From Actinobacteria bacterium UBA7422 (GTDB taxonomy: Bacteria; Actinomycetota; Actinomycetes; S36-B12), in the NCBI GenBank assembly GCA_002469525.1, contig DKME01000068.1, positions 1 through 17,597 of the forward strand: DNA of 17,597 nt. The letters run 5' to 3'. Position numbers and translations under genes: made by a program. Shown here piece after piece: positions 1 to 7,138 of the stretch; the first letter of the stretch is position 1, and every line of letters starts with the position of its first letter. The notes under the pieces are model-generated. The model was not told where the DNA came from, did no database searches, and was given only the letters and a program-made list of their open reading frames with translations.

Positions 1-476
1 TGGAGTAGGGGCAGCAAGGCCATTTGGAGAGGTACGACCTGCAAAGCAAAGATCCCGAAGAAAATCCATGTGGATCCTTTAAAGGGAACCCATGCGATTG
101 CATAGGCGGCCATACTCGCCAAGATCAAGGGGAAAATTGCCGCAGGAATTGCAATGGCAAATGAGTTAAAGAAGTACGGCATGATGCCGGTTCCCATTGT
201 GGTGCCACCGGTAATCACTTCTGCATAGTTGGAAAAGGTAACCGCAGGATTTCTAAAGAAAGTCCACCAGCCGGTGTTTTGGGCGTCCGCTGCTGGACGG
301 AAGCTCGTGACCAGAAGTCCCACCGTAGGAATCGTCCACAAAACCGTGATAATCACTACAACAAGTACAGCCCAAGGACTGCTGAGTTTGCGCCTAGCAG
401 CTTCCTTGATACCGTGCTTCTCTTCGTTTAAGTCAGGTCCTGGAAGTACTACGACTTCGGACGCTTCAACGCTCAT
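1..476 (-). CDS. Sugar ABC transporter permease, MalG/AglG type (3' end cut by window)
   Basis: This is the second inner-membrane permease of a CUT1 carbohydrate importer; with its MalF-type partner it would form the translocation channel. About 158 N-terminal residues are visible, beginning MSVEASEVVVLPGPDLNEE. They show a short charged cytoplasmic tail, a first membrane segment near residues 37-58 (WAVLVVVIITVLWTIPTVGL), an extracytoplasmic stretch with NTGWWTFFRNPAVTFSNY, and further hydrophobic segments. The phrase FFNSFAIAIPAAIFPLILAS is typical of the MalG/AglG family. The EAA loop that would contact the ATPase lies beyond the window. The ATG at 476 overlaps the upstream permease stop as ATGA, so the two are translationally coupled. 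Family assignment is secure; alpha-glucoside specificity is inferred from the neighbouring glucosidase. Confidence 0.93.
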   Translation of the reverse strand, partial: MSVEASEVVVLPGPDLNEEKHGIKEAARRKLSSPWAVLVVVIITVLWTIPTVGLLVTSFRPAADAQNTGWWTFFRNPAVTFSNYAEVITGGTTMGTGIMPYFFNSFAIAIPAAIFPLILASMAAYAIAWVPFKGSTWIFFGIFALQVVPLQMALLPLL

Positions 477-1447
477 CGGATTGCCCGTTCCTTTCGAAGC
501 TGAATTACGTTGTAAATGATCAGGGGGATCACGCCGATAAAGAGAACAACCGCAAGGGCATTTCCATGACCTTGGTTAAATTGAACAAAAGACTGCGCAT
601 ACATTTCGTTGGCCACAACCTGCGTTCCAAAGTTTCCATTGGTCATAGTTCGGACAATGTCGAAAATCTTGAGCACCGCGATCATGATTGTTGTGAGGAC
701 AACAATCAACGTGGCACGAATCATAGGAATCGTCACACGGCTGAAGAGTTTCCAACCAACTGCTCCATCAAGTTCTGCTGCTTCAACAACATCTGAGGGT
801 ATGTTCTTAATAGCCGCCGAAAGAACTACCATGGCAAATCCAACCTGAATCCAAATCATGATGATCATGAGGAGGTAGTTGTTAAATGGTTGCCACAGAA
901 TCCAGTTGGGTGGATCATCGACCCCGAGCCACATAACTATCTGACTGAGTAAACCAACTTGTTCACTCTCAGGGGGGCGGTACTCGTACATGAGTCCCCA
1001 GATAATGCTTGCCCCGACAAACGAGATTGCCATAGGCATGAAAATTAAACTCTTCGCGACTGATTCCCGCTTCATACGGTCAAGGAGTAGAGCGAGTGTT
1101 AGCCCAAGGCCCGTTGACGCAAGTGGCGCAATAATGATCCATAAAATTGTGTTGGTGAGCGTTCCCCATTGTGTTTCAAAGATCCACGCGTAATTATCAA
1201 AAGCGACAAATTCCTCTTGGCCGGCGTCGAGGAAACTCCCATAGATTGTTCGACCAGCAGGAACGATCAAACCCATGGTGACCAAAATCGCTGCGGGACC
1301 GAGGAAAACGGCAATTGCAACAGGGCCTTGGAGCTTGCCGCGAATCCGGCCACCAATCAAGAAAAGGACGAGCAGAAAAGCCAAAAAAAACGCAATTGCT
1401 GCTGCGGCACTGCCCAGTTTTGGTAGGCCGTCGAGTATTTCGTCCAC
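473..1447 (-). CDS. Sugar ABC transporter permease, MalF/AglF type
   Basis: First inner-membrane permease of the CUT1 sugar importer, 324 residues. It starts with two hydrophobic segments (about 14-32 and 42-63), as MalF-type permeases do, followed by a core of further membrane spans. The ATPase-docking EAA loop is clear at 222-241 (EAAELDGAVGWKLFSRVTIP, matching the EAA-x3-G pattern). The start is a GTG at 1447, preceded directly by an in-frame TGA, so no upstream start is possible in this frame; AAAGGGA lies just upstream as ribosome binding site. An ATG at 1451 is in another frame. The stop overlaps the next permease's start by 4 bp. It is separated from the upstream binding-protein gene by 156 bp containing a strong stem-loop, so it is probably expressed at a lower level than that gene. 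Confidence 0.95.
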   Translation of the reverse strand: MDEILDGLPKLGSAAAAIAFFLAFLLVLFLIGGRIRGKLQGPVAIAVFLGPAAILVTMGLIVPAGRTIYGSFLDAGQEEFVAFDNYAWIFETQWGTLTNTILWIIIAPLASTGLGLTLALLLDRMKRESVAKSLIFMPMAISFVGASIIWGLMYEYRPPESEQVGLLSQIVMWLGVDDPPNWILWQPFNNYLLMIIMIWIQVGFAMVVLSAAIKNIPSDVVEAAELDGAVGWKLFSRVTIPMIRATLIVVLTTIMIAVLKIFDIVRTMTNGNFGTQVVANEMYAQSFVQFNQGHGNALAVVLFIGVIPLIIYNVIQLRKERAIR

Positions 1448-1510
1448 TCATTTCCCTTTCGCCGCGGTGGCCTAGGTGGCTCAAAAACTACTTCGAGTCT
1501 TTCAGAAAAT

Positions 1511-1561
1511 GAAACTGCCGGAGTGAGAATCAGCATTTTGCTGACTCACTCCGGCAGTTTC
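1511..1561 (-). terminator. Strong stem-loop between binding-protein and permease genes (leaky terminator or mRNA stabiliser)
   Basis: Arms 1511-1527 and 1545-1561 are perfect 17-bp complements (core CTGCCGGAGTGAG). Inside them a second perfect 6-bp stem, 1530-1535 with 1539-1544, closes a 3-base loop; the only irregularity is a 2-base bulge at 1528-1529. In the minus-strand direction the stem is followed by ATTTTCT, a modest T-rich tract. Such structures between a solute-binding-protein gene and its permease genes are known to lower downstream transcription or protect the upstream mRNA end. Which applies here cannot be told from sequence. Confidence 0.8.
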
Positions 1562-1603
1562 GATTAGCAGTTATCTACTGGTCAGTTTTCTAAGACCGAA
1601 TCC

Positions 1604-3022
1604 TTAGGAAGCTGGCCAAGCAGCATCGATTGCCTTGAGAACTTCAGCCGTTGGCTTGTCCTCGGCGAACCATGCGGTCATTTCGGTCCACTCTGCTCCC
1701 GCACCAACTGCTGCTGGCATTAGGTCAGAAGCATCGAAGCGGAATGTTCCACCAAGGTCGGTGAGGTACTGAGCTGACAGCTGGTCAATTGAACCTTCTG
1801 CGTAGGTGTCCATGGGGACGCCGCTGTTGGCGGAAACCCACGTGCCCAGTGCAGCTTTGCTGGTGGCGAACTCTGCTGAGGACAGGTATGCCTGAACTGC
1901 TGCAACCTCTGAGCGGTCAGCGAATGCTGCAACGAACTCGCCGCCACCGACAACAGGCTGTGGTGCCACAGCTTCGTCGATTGCTGGGAGGTAGAACGCG
2001 TAAGCGTCACCGTCGGGTCCAACCGTTGCGCCCTCTTGGAAGTTGCCCCAGAAATTGGCGTAAAAACTAGCCTGCTGAAGCATGCCGCACTCGCCCTTAA
2101 GGATCGGTCCACCGGCATCCTGGAATGCGGTTGTCGCGATTGTCTGAACGTTGCCGAAACCACCGTTTACATAGTCTGGGTTCTTCATCCAGCCTGCAAG
2201 AACGTCCATGGCTGCGGTTACCTCTGGTGAGTCAAAGAGGATCTCGTGGTTGACCCACTTGTCGTATGTCTCTCCACCGTACATGCGAAGCATGATCTGC
2301 TCGAGCCAGTCAGTGGCTGACCAACCGGTTGCTCCACCGGACTCAAGACCGCCACACCATGGCTTTACGCCATCAGCGACCATCTGGTCTGAGAGTGCCC
2401 ACAGTTCGTCCCACGTGGTGGGGACGGTGTAACCATTGGCTGCGAATGTCTTGGGTGAGTACCACACGAATGACTTCATGTTGGAACCAAGTGGAGCTGC
2501 GTAGAAGGTTCCGTCGACGGTGCCGTAGGACTTCCATGCTGGGTTCCAGTAAGCGTCAACGTTGGCAACGGTGCCGGCTGATGCTGGGACAGGTCCACCG
2601 TCAGAAACGAGCTTGGCAAGCAAACCTGGCTGAGGAATGAACGCGATATCGGGTGCGTTTCCGCCGGCGATTCTGGTGGGAAGCTGCGCTTCGAACTGGT
2701 CGCTTCCTTCGTAAACGATGTCGATCCCGGTGCAGGACTCGAATTCACTCCAAGACTGCTCGAAAAGACCTTGCTCTGGAGGAAGAATGGAGGTGAAGAT
2801 GCTCACTGAAGCGCCTTCGTTGCCCATGTAATCTGCATATGCTTCACATCCGGCAGCTACATCGCTTGTTTCTTCTTCGGTTACTTCTTCACTGGTTGAT
2901 TCTTCGGTTGCTGCTGCGGTTTCGTCTGTGGAACTGTCGCTCGAACATGCGGCCAGCAACATCAAGGTTGCTACACCACCTGCGAGGACTGCTGCCCCAC
3001 GGCGCCGCTTAATTGCGGTCAT
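1604..3022 (-). CDS. Extracellular sugar-binding lipoprotein of CUT1 ABC transporter (AglE/MalE-like)
   Basis: Solute-binding protein, 472 residues, that would capture the sugar outside the membrane and deliver it to the two downstream permeases. Residues 1-25 form a lipoprotein signal (KRRR, then a hydrophobic stretch ending LLAA) with the lipid-modified cysteine at C26. Residues 27-57 are an acidic Ser/Thr/Glu-rich linker that would hold the binding domain off the membrane. The mature part matches the bacterial extracellular solute-binding family 1: a GIDIVYEGSDQFEAQLPTRI-like first lobe, NAPDIAFIPQPG, and a Trp-rich second lobe. The ATG at 3022 has GAGGAG 5 bases upstream. It is first gene of the permease operon and divergent from the ATPase gene. 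Neighbouring GH13 and LacI genes point to alpha-glucosides or maltooligosaccharides; the exact ligand is not visible in the sequence. Confidence 0.94.
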   Translation of the reverse strand: MTAIKRRRGAAVLAGGVATLMLLAACSSDSSTDETAAATEESTSEEVTEEETSDVAAGCEAYADYMGNEGASVSIFTSILPPEQGLFEQSWSEFESCTGIDIVYEGSDQFEAQLPTRIAGGNAPDIAFIPQPGLLAKLVSDGGPVPASAGTVANVDAYWNPAWKSYGTVDGTFYAAPLGSNMKSFVWYSPKTFAANGYTVPTTWDELWALSDQMVADGVKPWCGGLESGGATGWSATDWLEQIMLRMYGGETYDKWVNHEILFDSPEVTAAMDVLAGWMKNPDYVNGGFGNVQTIATTAFQDAGGPILKGECGMLQQASFYANFWGNFQEGATVGPDGDAYAFYLPAIDEAVAPQPVVGGGEFVAAFADRSEVAAVQAYLSSAEFATSKAALGTWVSANSGVPMDTYAEGSIDQLSAQYLTDLGGTFRFDASDLMPAAVGAGAEWTEMTAWFAEDKPTAEVLKAIDAAWPAS

Positions 3023-3083
3023 TGAATCTCCTCATCGAACTCAGAGTCAAGGAAGGTCCCTGACCCGCACCTAAGCGAACTTA

Positions 3084-3113
3084 AGTAAACGCTGTCATCG
3101 TCCACCTTGGGAA
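3084..3113 (-). promoter_or_regulatory. Candidate promoter and overlapping LacI-type operator for the binding-protein operon
   Basis: On the minus strand TTCCCA (3113-3108) and TTTACT (3089-3084) could serve as -35 and -10 elements with an 18-bp spacer, each matching 4 of 6 consensus bases. They would give a leader of roughly 50 bases before the ATG at 3022. The -10 lies inside TGACAGCGTTTACT (3097-3084), which has the CG-centred layout of LacI/CcpA-family operators. On the other strand this reads AGTAAACGCTGTCA and shares GTAA-n-CG-n4-CA with the operator-like site before the lacI gene. The internal symmetry is weak, so this is a candidate only. Confidence 0.4.
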
Positions 3114-3131
3114 CCCCTTTCTGCAAGCCGA

Positions 3132-3148
3132 AACCGTGTAACACGGGT
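3132..3148. promoter_or_regulatory. 17-bp near-palindrome, possible operator
   Basis: The core CCGTGTAACACGG (3134-3146) is a perfect odd-length palindrome with 6-bp arms. One outer pair mismatches and the next (3132/3148) matches again. It lies upstream of the candidate binding-protein promoter, in a position suited to an activator or second repressor. It lacks the central CG of the LacI-type sites nearby, so a different regulator would be expected if it is functional. Confidence 0.35.
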
Positions 3149-3271
3149 ATGTAACGATTAACAATTTGGTCTCGATCATTTTTTCCGGGCAAAGGCTAGA
3201 CGCACGAGCCACGGCTGACTACCTTTAACCACAACAACTGAATAACCAATAACTCCTCCACAACGGATCGT

Positions 3272-3289
3272 CCGGCACGTACCTGCCGG
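3272..3289 (+). repeat. Small GC-rich inverted repeat just upstream of the ATPase ribosome binding site
   Basis: CCGGCA (3272-3277) and TGCCGG (3284-3289) form a perfect 6-bp stem with a 6-base loop. The stem ends 1 base before GGAAGG (3291-3296), the probable ribosome binding site of the ATPase gene. It could affect initiation or RNA stability, but it is short and may be chance. Confidence 0.3.
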
Positions 3290-3305
3290 TGGAAGGCAAG
3301 AAATC

Positions 3306-4373
3306 ATGACGGAATCAGTGCGCTTTGAAGACGTATCACTTCTCTACCCCGGCGGCACCATCCCCGCGGTCAGCCACCTTGACCTCACCATTGAAAGGGG
3401 CGAGTTCCTCGTACTTGTCGGCCCTTCCGGTTGCGGCAAGTCAACCAGCCTTCGCATGCTGGCCGGACTCGAGCCAATCTCTGACGGCAAAATCTTTATC
3501 GGGGATCGCGACGTCACTCACCTTGCAGCTAAGGACCGCGATATCGCGATGGTGTTTCAGAACTATGCGCTTTACCCCCACATGTCCGTTGGCGAAAACA
3601 TGGCATTCGCTCTGAAAATTCAGAAAGTGTCAAAGGACGAAATTGCCCGTCGAGTCACCGAAGCTGCAGCATTGCTCGACTTAACCGAGTACGTTGACCG
3701 CAAACCAAAAGCGCTCTCCGGCGGCCAGCGTCAACGAGTTGCAATGGGACGCGCAATTGTTCGCGAACCACAAGTTTTTCTTATGGATGAACCGCTTTCA
3801 AACCTTGATGCAAAACTGCGCGTTCAAACACGAACACAAATCGCAGCACTGCAGCGACGTCTTGGCACCACCACCGTCTACGTCACGCACGACCAGGTTG
3901 AAGCCATGACCATGGGTGACCGAGTTGCTGTTCTCAAGGACGGGATCCTGCAGCAGGTTGACACGCCGCGGGCGCTCTATGACGAACCAGCAAATGCTTT
4001 CGTTGCAACCTTTATTGGCTCGCCAAGCATGAATATTATTGACGCAAAGGTTGTTGAAGGTGGTGCAGACTTCGGTGGGAGCGTTCTTCCAATTGAGCGC
4101 GATGTGCTCGCGAAAGCTGATGGTGATCGCGTACTAGTCGGTGTTCGACCGGAAGACCTGCACCTAGCTGAGTCTGGTCCTGAAATGAAAGTCACCCTTG
4201 TTGAAGAACTCGGTGCTGACACATTCGTGTACGGCACAACCCCAGACGGTGTCAACGAACTCGTTGCACGATCACGCGGATTTGTTTCTCCTCACGTTGG
4301 AGACATAGTGCATGTGGATCCTCAGCGAACCTATGTGTTCAAGGAAAGCGGAATGCAGGAACGCATTAAGTAA
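3306..4373 (+). CDS. Sugar ABC transporter ATPase, MalK/UgpC/MsiK type
   Basis: Cytoplasmic ATPase of 355 residues that powers carbohydrate import. All nucleotide-binding motifs are intact: Walker A GPSGCGKST at 39-47, Q-loop Q85 in QNYALYPHMSV, signature LSGGQ at 137-141, Walker B VFLMDE ending at E162, and the switch histidine H195 in VTHDQ. The C-terminal third (from about 235) is the TOBE-type regulatory domain of this subfamily, including GVRPEDLHLAE. The ATG at 3306 follows GGAAGG with a 9-base spacer. It is divergent from the binding-protein operon rather than part of it. In several actinobacteria one such ATPase (MsiK) serves many sugar transporters, so it may serve more than this one. 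Its stop overlaps the convergent glucosidase stop by 8 bp. Confidence 0.96.
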   Translation: MTESVRFEDVSLLYPGGTIPAVSHLDLTIERGEFLVLVGPSGCGKSTSLRMLAGLEPISDGKIFIGDRDVTHLAAKDRDIAMVFQNYALYPHMSVGENMAFALKIQKVSKDEIARRVTEAAALLDLTEYVDRKPKALSGGQRQRVAMGRAIVREPQVFLMDEPLSNLDAKLRVQTRTQIAALQRRLGTTTVYVTHDQVEAMTMGDRVAVLKDGILQQVDTPRALYDEPANAFVATFIGSPSMNIIDAKVVEGGADFGGSVLPIERDVLAKADGDRVLVGVRPEDLHLAESGPEMKVTLVEELGADTFVYGTTPDGVNELVARSRGFVSPHVGDIVHVDPQRTYVFKESGMQERIK

Positions 4374-6018
4374 ATACGCGGAACCATCTCGCGCAGTTGG
4401 GCGGCAAAACTTCGGTTTTGTCGCCCAAGATTTTTACCACTTCGCTGTCCAACATTATTTCGGCCTCCAATAAAAACTCCGGTAGCGAGTAGGCCTCAAG
4501 CCCCGTATTAACGGCCATGTGAATTCCGTTATCGCGGGCAAAAATCATGACCTCGGAATCACCCGAATCAATAAATCGTACTTCACCCCTGAACTGTTCC
4601 CGCTGATCCAAACTAGCCCGATACAGATTTAACGTACTTGCTGCATCAAAATCCTCAGCTTCAACCGAGAGTTGAGACCAGTGATCGGGTTGCGGAAGCC
4701 ACGTCGCACTTTCTGACTCAGTGAAACCGTAGGGAGCAGAGCTGGCAGTCCACGGCAGCGGAACTCTCGCGCCGTCACGCCCCTTTTGAGCGCCATTGGT
4801 CCTAAAGAAGACTGGATCTTCGCGGTCCGAATCAGCCAAAGGCGCGTCGGGTAATCCAAGTTCTTCCCCTTGGTAGACATAAATAGACCCGGGCAATGCA
4901 TGTGCGACCATGGCAAGCGCCCGAGCGCGGGCCAATCCTGTTTCACCGCCACCAAGACGCGTGACGACACGCGGTGAGTCGTGATTGGAAAGCGCCCAGG
5001 TCGGGGGCGCTCCAACCGCTTGCACCGCCGCTATCGCCTTTTTGATTGTTTCCTGCATTACTGAGGCACTCCACGCAACAACAAGAAAGTCAAAACCGAA
5101 GATCTGGTGCAGCGAAGTTGGTGACACGTAACGGCCGGCACGGTGCGCGGGCACCCACGCTTCACTAACGGCCATGCGGTCCCCGGGATAGGAATCCAAA
5201 ACTTTGCGCCACTCACGGTAGATCTCTTGAAGTTCGTCACGATCAAAGAATCCTGAGTTTTCAATGAGTAGGCGACGCTCGGCAGCCTCTGTAGATCCGT
5301 CATCAAGATCAAACCGAAGTGCCTCGGTCAGACCAACCGGGTCTGGTAGGTCTGCGTAGGTCATGTCTTTTGCTAGACCGTGCGCAACGTCAACCCGGAA
5401 ACCGTCGACCCCTCGGTCAAGCCAAAATTTGAGTGTGTCAATCCAGTCTGCCGCCACGTCAGGGTTGGTCCAATTGAGATCAGGTTGGCTTGAATCAAAT
5501 ACATGCAGATAGCACTGACCCAATTCGCCATTGGCCTCGGTTATTTGTGTCCAGGCTGGCCCGCCAAACATGCTGACCCAGTTGTTCGGAGGTTGTTCGC
5601 CCGCGTCAAGAAAGTGAAAGCGAGCCCGTTCCTTTGAGCCTGGTGGGGAGGCGAGTGCAGCTTGAAACCAAGGGTGATCAATCGACACATGATTAGGCAC
5701 TAGGTCAACCATCACTTTGATGTCGAGTTCATGAGAAGCATCGATCAGGGATTGCGTATCTGACAAAGTTCCATATATTGAATCAACATCGCGCGGATCC
5801 GCTACGTCGTAACCGGAGTCGTGCTGCGGTGACGGATAGAAAGGCGAAAGCCAAATTGCGTCGATTCCCAACTTCTTTAGATAGGGAAGTTTTGATTGAA
5901 CACCAACAAGGTCACCGAGGGAATCGCCGTTACCGTCAAAGAATGAACGCGGATAGACCTGATACACCGCTGCGCTGTGCCACCACTTGTCACTGATACT
6001 GGTGGGTGAATCTGCCAT
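4366..6018 (-). CDS. GH13 alpha-glucosidase (oligo-1,6-glucosidase/maltase family)
   Basis: Cytoplasmic glycoside hydrolase, 550 residues, expected to release glucose from imported alpha-glucosides. The four GH13 regions are intact: DLVPNH at 105-110, GFRVDVAHG at 206-214 with nucleophile D210, VSEAWV with acid/base E286, and SNHDS with transition-state stabiliser D347. QPDLNW (178-183) marks the oligo-1,6-glucosidase subfamily, and DGNGDSLGDL (28-37) resembles its calcium-binding loop. The residue after the nucleophile is Val (V211); in yeast-type enzymes Val goes with alpha-1,6 and Thr with alpha-1,4 preference, but this rule may not hold in actinobacteria. The ATG at 6018 lies 2 bp after the lacI stop, with AAGG inside the lacI end as likely ribosome binding site, so the two are probably co-transcribed. 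No signal peptide is seen. Confidence 0.95.
   Translation of the reverse strand: MADSPTSISDKWWHSAAVYQVYPRSFFDGNGDSLGDLVGVQSKLPYLKKLGIDAIWLSPFYPSPQHDSGYDVADPRDVDSIYGTLSDTQSLIDASHELDIKVMVDLVPNHVSIDHPWFQAALASPPGSKERARFHFLDAGEQPPNNWVSMFGGPAWTQITEANGELGQCYLHVFDSSQPDLNWTNPDVAADWIDTLKFWLDRGVDGFRVDVAHGLAKDMTYADLPDPVGLTEALRFDLDDGSTEAAERRLLIENSGFFDRDELQEIYREWRKVLDSYPGDRMAVSEAWVPAHRAGRYVSPTSLHQIFGFDFLVVAWSASVMQETIKKAIAAVQAVGAPPTWALSNHDSPRVVTRLGGGETGLARARALAMVAHALPGSIYVYQGEELGLPDAPLADSDREDPVFFRTNGAQKGRDGARVPLPWTASSAPYGFTESESATWLPQPDHWSQLSVEAEDFDAASTLNLYRASLDQREQFRGEVRFIDSGDSEVMIFARDNGIHMAVNTGLEAYSLPEFLLEAEIMLDSEVVKILGDKTEVLPPNCARWFRVFT
4397..4435 (+). terminator. Intrinsic terminator of the ATPase gene, inside the convergent glucosidase gene
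   Basis: Arms 4397-4410 and 4415-4428 form a 14-bp stem with a single G-U pair, closed by a TTCG tetraloop (4411-4414). GA and then five Ts (4431-4435) follow on the plus strand. This is a textbook Rho-independent terminator starting 23 bases after the ATPase stop. It lies wholly within the antisense of the last codons of the glucosidase gene (region encoding GDKTEVLPPNC). On the minus strand no T-tract follows, so it should act only on plus-strand transcription. Confidence 0.88.
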
Positions 6019-6020
6019 GG

Positions 6021-7034
6021 TTAGGCCTTAGGGCCAGTCGAAGTTCGAACAATTAATTCAGTCGGCAATTCGGTTAGCCGATCAGCGCTAATTGGTGCGA
6101 TAGGTCCCTGCATCTGTCGCAGCAATAGTTCGCCAGCCTTAACCCCAAGTTCTGTGACAGGTTGGGAAACAGTGGTCAGGCCCATGTAACTCGACATGGG
6201 GTGATTGTCAATCCCGATAATCGATACATCGCGACCCGGTTCAAGTCCATGATTGCGCAGTGATCGAATCGCTCCGAATGCCATTTCGTCTGACATGGCG
6301 AAAACGGCAGTGGGTGGATTTGGTCGACCTAGCAAGGCATCCATTCCATGTTCCCCACCCTCCATGGTGAAGTGCCCAAATACTTCCAGCATTGGATCTT
6401 CAACCAATGAATGTTCGGCGATCACAGACCGAAACCCGCGCTCCCTTTGAGACTCCGCGGTGAATCGCGCCTCGGACGGGCCTCCCGACAATACGGCAAT
6501 TCTTCGATGACCCAAAAAGTACAAATGCTCTGTTGCTGTGCGTGCAGCAGCCAAGTCGTCGATCGCGACGCAGTCAACACCGGGTGCCACACCACCGATC
6601 ATGGCTGTTGGCATTTCAAGGCTGAGAATCGGTTCGAGGTCAGGATCTTGCGGCGGTAATGAAACGATCAAGATTCCATCGACGCGTCGCCTCAATCGAG
6701 GTGTCGGTGGAATCCGCGCATGTCCATTTTGATAGTTGCCCACATTCATAAGTAACAGGTCTATGCCCGCCTGCTGCATGACAGATTCGGCACCTGCAAT
6801 CACTTCTGAGAAAAACCACCGCGAAATATAAGGTGTAATCACTGCAATCGAACCGGTTCGCCCCGAAGCTAACCGGGAGGCACTCGGCGAAATCACGTAA
6901 TCCAGACCAGAAGCTACTTCCTTGACCCGCTCACGGGTTGCTTCTTCAACATTAGGCAAGCCGCGCAAGGCCCGTGAAACTGTCGCTGTTGATACACCCG
7001 CAGCGCTAGCAACATCTTTGATCGTAATTCCCAT
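6021..7034 (-). CDS. LacI-family transcriptional regulator of the sugar locus
   Basis: DNA-binding regulator, 337 residues from the chosen start. Residues 1-22 (MGITIKDVASAAGVSTATVS) form the classic LacI helix-turn-helix, followed by SRALRG and the hinge region SPSASRLASGRTG. The rest is a periplasmic-binding-protein-like sensor domain with typical phrases IAVITPYISRWFFSEV, AVFAMSDEMAFGAIRSL and VSIIGIDNHP. The frame stays open to 7121, but ATG 7034 is chosen because the helix-turn-helix begins there and GAAAGGA precedes it; the 29 codons upstream match nothing in the family and would run through the putative operator. It is 2 bp upstream of the glucosidase gene, so it probably controls that gene, itself and perhaps the transporter. 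The inducer is inferred to be the imported sugar or a product of it. Confidence 0.94.
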   Translation of the reverse strand: MGITIKDVASAAGVSTATVSRALRGLPNVEEATRERVKEVASGLDYVISPSASRLASGRTGSIAVITPYISRWFFSEVIAGAESVMQQAGIDLLLMNVGNYQNGHARIPPTPRLRRRVDGILIVSLPPQDPDLEPILSLEMPTAMIGGVAPGVDCVAIDDLAAARTATEHLYFLGHRRIAVLSGGPSEARFTAESQRERGFRSVIAEHSLVEDPMLEVFGHFTMEGGEHGMDALLGRPNPPTAVFAMSDEMAFGAIRSLRNHGLEPGRDVSIIGIDNHPMSSYMGLTTVSQPVTELGVKAGELLLRQMQGPIAPISADRLTELPTELIVRTSTGPKA

Positions 7035-7049
7035 GGCTGGTCCTTTCGA

Positions 7050-7065
7050 GTGTAAGCGTATACAC
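7050..7065. promoter_or_regulatory. LacI-type operator in the lacI leader (probable autoregulation)
   Basis: GTGTAAGCGTATACAC is a 16-bp near-palindrome: five outer pairs and the central CG pair match, and only the two pairs flanking the CG fail. It also fits the CcpA/LacI family pattern TGnAAnCGnWnnCW. It lies 15 bases before the lacI start, just upstream of the ribosome binding site (about 7040-7046), where a bound repressor would block transcription of lacI and the glucosidase gene. Confidence 0.7.
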
Positions 7066-7138
7066 CCAGGAGGAATTACCGAGCGAAAAGACCAAAACAG
7101 GTATGGGGCGCCCGGTGCCATGACCCCGTTGTTCGTAC

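Larger units (their letters stand above)
3023..3305. other. Divergent regulatory region between binding-protein and ATPase genes
   Basis: This 283-bp stretch has no convincing gene. It must hold the promoters of both divergent transcription units. Visible elements are a candidate minus-strand promoter with an overlapping LacI-type operator (3084-3113), a near-palindrome at 3132-3148, a T-run at 3179-3184, and a small GC stem at 3272-3289 just before the ATPase ribosome binding site. I could not pick a convincing plus-strand promoter. Confidence 0.75.

Noticed and set aside
1789..2640. Several plus-strand open frames antisense to the sugar-binding-protein gene
   Set aside because: Their translations are Arg/Trp/Pro-rich without domains, and the minus-strand protein is clear over its whole length.
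7035..7121. 29-codon N-terminal extension of the LacI regulator
   Set aside because: The helix-turn-helix starts at 7034 with a good ribosome binding site; the extension has no family likeness and contains the operator-like palindrome.
7094..7125. GC-rich stretch with the palindrome GGGCGCCC as a terminator between ppx and lacI
   Set aside because: No stable stem could be drawn next to the T-rich stretch, so a terminator call is not supported.
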